Assembly (NCBI GenBank): GCA_001803205.1
Contig: MHBE01000040.1
Span: 62,001-126,000 of the forward strand
Length of the DNA stretch: 64,000 bases
Source: Lentisphaerae bacterium GWF2_38_69
Lineage (GTDB): Bacteria > Verrucomicrobiota > Lentisphaeria > Victivallales > GWF2-38-69
Direction: 5' to 3'
Shown here: positions 59,839-64,000 of the stretch, in pieces
Layout: every line of letters starts with the position of its first letter
Numbering within the stretch: the first letter of the stretch is position 1
Notes under the pieces: generated by a model
Database searches by the model: none
What the model was told of the DNA's origin: nothing
The model's input: the letters and a program-made list of their open reading frames with translations, nothing else
Position numbers and translations under genes: made by a program

Positions 59839-61341
59839 CTATAAGACAGGAGTAAAAAGAGAGCATAAGTTTTCCAGAAATCTCTGATACAAACTAATGT
59901 TTAACCTGTCTGAGTATGTAACTTCCTGAGACTCTGCAAGTTCCTTCTGGAATTGCCTATGTAGCTGATAAGCAAAATTCCCACTTTCCACAGTAAAGTC
60001 AAGCTCATAATTGAGCCTGAAACTTCTCATGTCGCAATTACTTGACCCCATTATTGCCCATTTCCCGTCAATAAGAGCCGCCTTCGCGTGAGAAAACATT
60101 CCTTTCTTTTCAAACACCCTTATATTCGCACGGATAATGGTATCGTAAATACCTCTTGAAGCATATCTTACATACCAGTGATTATTGTTCAGCGGAATTA
60201 TAATTTTAACATCCACTCCTCTGGCAGCAGTTAAACATATCGCTTCAATAAAAGATTTATCAGGCACAAAATATGGAGTAATAATCCATAGAGATTTTTT
60301 CGACATGGAAGCCGCGGTCATGAAGAGTTTTTTTGAAGCCTCGTACGATTGACCTGGTCCTGAGGGAATGACTCTCAGCACGGACTCACCCATGTTTTCA
60401 GGAGGAAGAAAATAATCTCCGTGCTCCAAAAGGATTTCAGGATCGATTCTGGCCACATATGACCAGTCCTTTAGGAAAGCAAACTGCAGCTCTCCGACTG
60501 AAGGGCCTCTTACTTCACAATGCAGATCATGAATGTATTTAGCTTTTAAGGTAGCATCATTTTCAGAACTGATGTTAATTCCTCCGATAAAAGCGACTTT
60601 CCCATCACAGATAAGAAGTTTTCTGTGGTTTCTCAATTGAATGCGGTATGGAGCAAAAAGATTAAATTTTGAAAAAGCTTTTACTTCAAAATTTTTATTA
60701 TTTCTGCTCCATTTTTTAAAAAAATGACGAGAATAAGCATTTGAGCTTCCAAGTCTGTCAAATATAACTTTTACTCTAACCCCTTCTTCTCTGGATTTTC
60801 TTTCAAGAGCATCAAAAATTTTGTTGCCTATTTCGTCATCATTAATGATAAAAGACTGCAGGTGTATATGCTTCTTTGTTTTTTCAATCGCATCAAGCAT
60901 TTTAGGATAGGCGCTAGTCCCGTCTTCCAACAAATTTATGCTGTTGCCAGTCGTAGGAAATGTATTTGGAAGAAGCCTGTCTAGAAGAGACATATAACTA
61001 TCTTCCGGTGATTTATAGTTAAATTCCATTATACCTGCAATGTATGAAAGAAAAGCCCCGCCTTCGATTTCTTGTTTGGCATCGGTCATCTTTTTGTTGA
61101 CCTTATCAATTTTTATCGCAGTGGTTTTTAACCGATTTATGCCTAGGAACAGGTAGAAAAATATTCCAAGAAGAGGTAAGTCAATTACAATAAATATCCA
61201 GAGAATAGCACTTGCAGGTTCATCATACTTATTAGCCAGAATGTGCAGTATAGTAATACCATCTAGCATGATAAGCACTATCAGGCAAACCAGCCACATC
61301 TCAAATGAAAGTTCCTTAGCAAAGAAGAAATCGATTATCAT
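59839..61341 (-). CDS. cls: Cardiolipin synthase
   Basis: N-terminal TMs; two PLD HKD motifs (NHRKLLICDGKVAFIGGINIS, SHAKAALIDGKWAIMGSSNCDMRSF). Confidence 0.94.
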   Translation of the reverse strand: MIIDFFFAKELSFEMWLVCLIVLIMLDGITILHILANKYDEPASAILWIFIVIDLPLLGIFFYLFLGINRLKTTAIKIDKVNKKMTDAKQEIEGGAFLSYIAGIMEFNYKSPEDSYMSLLDRLLPNTFPTTGNSINLLEDGTSAYPKMLDAIEKTKKHIHLQSFIINDDEIGNKIFDALERKSREEGVRVKVIFDRLGSSNAYSRHFFKKWSRNNKNFEVKAFSKFNLFAPYRIQLRNHRKLLICDGKVAFIGGINISSENDATLKAKYIHDLHCEVRGPSVGELQFAFLKDWSYVARIDPEILLEHGDYFLPPENMGESVLRVIPSGPGQSYEASKKLFMTAASMSKKSLWIITPYFVPDKSFIEAICLTAARGVDVKIIIPLNNNHWYVRYASRGIYDTIIRANIRVFEKKGMFSHAKAALIDGKWAIMGSSNCDMRSFRLNYELDFTVESGNFAYQLHRQFQKELAESQEVTYSDRLNISLYQRFLENLCSLFTPVL

Positions 61342-61409
61342 ATTGCAAAATCAGCTGAAATTTGTTAATCTTTATTTATATTAGAGAAGTTTTCAATTAA
61401 AAGTTACAT

Positions 61410-62165
61410 GTGGAGAGCATTATAGTGCACCGTGTATTGATATACAATATGGCTTATGCCACGGGAGCGCCTAAAAGCCTTCCTGACAGTATCCTTAATA
61501 TTTCCAGATATTTCATGCCCACACGGAGGAACCTCAATAATATAAGCCGGTTTATAAACTCGCAAAAAGCTGATGTCATCGGCCTTATCGAAGTTGATAC
61601 CGGTTCATACAGATCGGAAAATGTTAATCAGGCTGCCAGAATCAGCAAACATCTAAGCAATTTTCATCATTCAACTACAAAATACGGAGACTCTCTGACA
61701 GGCAGAGTTTTGCCAATATTAAGCTCGCAGGGCAACGCTGTGCTAACAAGAGATAGAGAATCAAACAGCATATACCATTATTTCCCCAGCGGATTCAAGA
61801 GACTTGTAATCGAACTAGATATGGGCTTATACAGATTCTTCCTGCTGCATCTTGCCTTATCCAAAAGAGTCAGACAGATACAGTTAAATCACATCGCCAA
61901 TCTGCTTCACACAAATAGAAACAGGCCGTTCATCATCGGAGGTGATTTCAATACTTTCGGAGGAACAAGAGAAATCGAATCTATCTGCCAGGAACTGAAC
62001 CTGATCAACCCCAACTCAAACAATATGCCGACCTTTCCTGCCTGGGAACCAAAACATCAAATAGACTTTATACTTTGCTCCAAAGAGGTCAAAATAGTTA
62101 ATTTTACTATTCCTGAAGTAAAGCTTTCCGATCATCTTCCGGTAGTTCTTGACTTCGATATTTAG
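61410..62165 (+). CDS. Endonuclease/exonuclease/phosphatase family protein
   Basis: ADVIGLIEVDTGSYR, FIIGGDFNTFGG, IDFILCSKEV, LSDHLPVVLDFDI. Confidence 0.9.
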   Translation: MESIIVHRVLIYNMAYATGAPKSLPDSILNISRYFMPTRRNLNNISRFINSQKADVIGLIEVDTGSYRSENVNQAARISKHLSNFHHSTTKYGDSLTGRVLPILSSQGNAVLTRDRESNSIYHYFPSGFKRLVIELDMGLYRFFLLHLALSKRVRQIQLNHIANLLHTNRNRPFIIGGDFNTFGGTREIESICQELNLINPNSNNMPTFPAWEPKHQIDFILCSKEVKIVNFTIPEVKLSDHLPVVLDFDI

Positions 62166-62224
62166 TTTTCATCTCATTCCTCCATTTTTTCAGCAATATC
62201 AACTCTGGTAATGTTGCGAAAATA

Positions 62225-62243
62225 AATGTTATAATGTAACATT
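62225..62243 (+). promoter_or_regulatory. Zur-like operator overlapping a TATAAT -10 element
   Basis: AATGTTA-TAATG-TAACATT inverted repeat ~29 bp upstream of the znuA start; resembles the enterobacterial Zur box GAAATGTTATANTATAACATTTC. Confidence 0.7.
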
Positions 62244-62271
62244 GAGTAAAATTAGAAAATAAGGATAAGCA

Positions 62272-63171
62272 ATGATTTCTTTCCTTTTCAGAAAACTATG
62301 CATTTTAATTTTATTCTGTATTACTTTTGTAAATGTTAACGGAGCCCAAATTGCAGTTTGTTCAGCTGAAAATTTTTACGGCAGCATAGCTAAATCCATC
62401 GGCGGAAAATATGTAAGCGTAACAAGTATTATTTCCAATCCTGACGCCGATCCTCACCTTTTTTCCACATCCCCAAAAACAGCTATGGCTTTAGCCAAAG
62501 CCAATGTAGTTATATACAACGGTGTTGATTATGACCCGTGGATAAACAGCATGTTATCGGTTCTGGATACTAAAACCCGTAAAGATATGATAGTAATAGA
62601 AGTATCAGACCTGGTAAAAATAAATGAAGATGAAAATCCCCATATATGGTATAATCCTGAAACCTTTCCGGTTCTGGCTTTAAAGCTCTCCGAAGTATTT
62701 TCGAAAATCATACCCGATAAAAAAGATTATTTTGAAGACAACCTTGAATCATTTCAAAACAACTACAAACAGGTCTACAAACTCATTGATGCGATAAAAA
62801 GAAATTTTGCCGGAACAGAAGTAACAGCTACTGAACCGGTTTTCGATTACATGGCAGGGATGCTTGGATTCAATATTAAAGGAAAAGATTATCAGTGGAT
62901 CATCATGAACGGGTCAGATCCATCACCGAAAATAACGGCTTCTTTTATCAACTTGCTTAAAAGTAAATCTGTGAAAATATTGTTCTATAATAACCAGGTA
63001 ATAAGCTCTTCTACAAGGAACATGCTTGATATAGCAAAAAGCAGAGGGATTGAGGTTGTAGGTGTTTCTGAAACCATGCCTCTTGATACGGATGCCACGC
63101 AATGGCTGATAAAAACACTCGAATCAGTAAAAACAGCTTTAACTGCAACTAATAAGAAACAAAATCAATGA
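62272..63171 (+). CDS. znuA: Zinc/manganese ABC transporter substrate-binding protein (ZnuA-like)
   Basis: VCSAENFYGSIAKSIGGKYVSVTSIISNPDADPHLFSTSPK, ENPHIWYNPET. Confidence 0.9.
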   Translation: MISFLFRKLCILILFCITFVNVNGAQIAVCSAENFYGSIAKSIGGKYVSVTSIISNPDADPHLFSTSPKTAMALAKANVVIYNGVDYDPWINSMLSVLDTKTRKDMIVIEVSDLVKINEDENPHIWYNPETFPVLALKLSEVFSKIIPDKKDYFEDNLESFQNNYKQVYKLIDAIKRNFAGTEVTATEPVFDYMAGMLGFNIKGKDYQWIIMNGSDPSPKITASFINLLKSKSVKILFYNNQVISSSTRNMLDIAKSRGIEVVGVSETMPLDTDATQWLIKTLESVKTALTATNKKQNQ

Positions 63172-63875
63172 ATCAGAAAAACATAGTAGAAAGTCACCAG
63201 CTATGCATTGGCTATAATAATAAAAGCCTTACAGAGCCTTTTGACTTGAAGCTCAAAGAAAATTGCTGGTATGGTGTTATCGGCGCAAACGGCTCAGGAA
63301 AAACCACCTTCTTTAAAACCCTTCTTGCTGAAATAAAACCGATATCAGGACATCTGCTTATTATGGATTCAGAAATCGGAAAACACAACTGTCATATAGG
63401 TTATATACCACAGGAAAGAGAGCTCAATGCAAATATTCTTACCAGCGCATACTCTATTATATTAAGTTCATACAATGCTCACAGATGGGGAATACCGATA
63501 TATTCAAAAACACTGAAAAAAATAGCTTCAGATATCATAGATACAGTCGGCGCGTCTGATTTCGCTCATAAGCCGTTCAATACTTTGTCAGGCGGCCAGA
63601 AAAAAAGAATTTACCTGGCTCAAGCACTGATAAGTGAAGCTAAACTCCTCCTTATGGACGAACCACTTGCAGACCTTGATCCGCAATCCAAAAAAGGATT
63701 TCTTGATGCTCTGAGAAAAATACACAAGCAAACAACTTTGAGCATGATGATGATTTCACATGATATGCATGAGATAGCCCAGTATCTTGATGCTTTTATT
63801 CATTTTAGAGACAACAAAGTGCATTTCTGCAAAGAAATGCCCTGCATAAAGGAGTCTGCTTATGTGGGAATATGA
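63168..63875 (+). CDS. znuC: Metal ABC transporter ATP-binding protein (ZnuC-like)
   Basis: GANGSGKTTFFKTLL, LSGGQKKRIYLAQAL, LLLMDEPLADLD. Confidence 0.92.
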   Translation: MNQKNIVESHQLCIGYNNKSLTEPFDLKLKENCWYGVIGANGSGKTTFFKTLLAEIKPISGHLLIMDSEIGKHNCHIGYIPQERELNANILTSAYSIILSSYNAHRWGIPIYSKTLKKIASDIIDTVGASDFAHKPFNTLSGGQKKRIYLAQALISEAKLLLMDEPLADLDPQSKKGFLDALRKIHKQTTLSMMMISHDMHEIAQYLDAFIHFRDNKVHFCKEMPCIKESAYVGI

Positions 63876-64000
63876 TTTTATGCAAAATGCCTTTATTGCC
63901 GGAACAATTATCGCATTTATCTGCGGAATAATAAGTTATTTTGTTATTGTCAGGCGTATTGCCTTCGCTGCCCATGCTCTGGGACATATAAGCTTAACAG
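63862..64000 (+). CDS. znuB: Metal ABC transporter permease (ZnuB-like), 3' truncated by window end
   Basis: MWEYDFMQNAFIAGTIIAFICGIISYFVIVRRIAFAAHALGHISLT. Confidence 0.85.
   Translation, partial: MWEYDFMQNAFIAGTIIAFICGIISYFVIVRRIAFAAHALGHISLT

Overview
This 64 kb window (AT-rich, bacterial chromosome) is densely coding on both strands, with no rRNA, tRNA, CRISPR array, transposase or integrase that I could recognise. Housekeeping blocks: thrC, murG, dnaE, an ODC-like decarboxylase, cyanophycin synthetase (cphA) with hydF, leuB-like plus an MFS transporter, topA, a ribosomal protein cluster rplV to secY lacking rpmD, comF-like/accD, SRP RNA-dnaX-ebfC-recR, cls, and a Zn-type ABC operon (znuACB) behind a Zur-like operator. 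There is also an RND efflux pair, a Cache/SpoIIE phosphatase, and several decayed gene remnants. The most unusual part is about 31.1-43.5 kb. It lies between the topA C-terminal coding region and a 206-bp direct repeat of it (30407-30612 vs 43191-43396; 199/206 identical by my count, same orientation, same reading frame). The enclosed segment carries a DAACS-like symporter fused to an amino-acid-type solute-binding domain, a second symporter/binding-protein pair encoded as separate genes, an HTH-PAS regulator, and several exported proteins with cysteine-peptidase-like motifs (clostripain C11, a probable clan-CD-like protein, a transglutaminase-like protein). I propose this as a candidate mobile or rearranged island encoding an unusual binding-protein-coupled secondary transporter system. 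Family calls are by motif reading only; no database search was possible.
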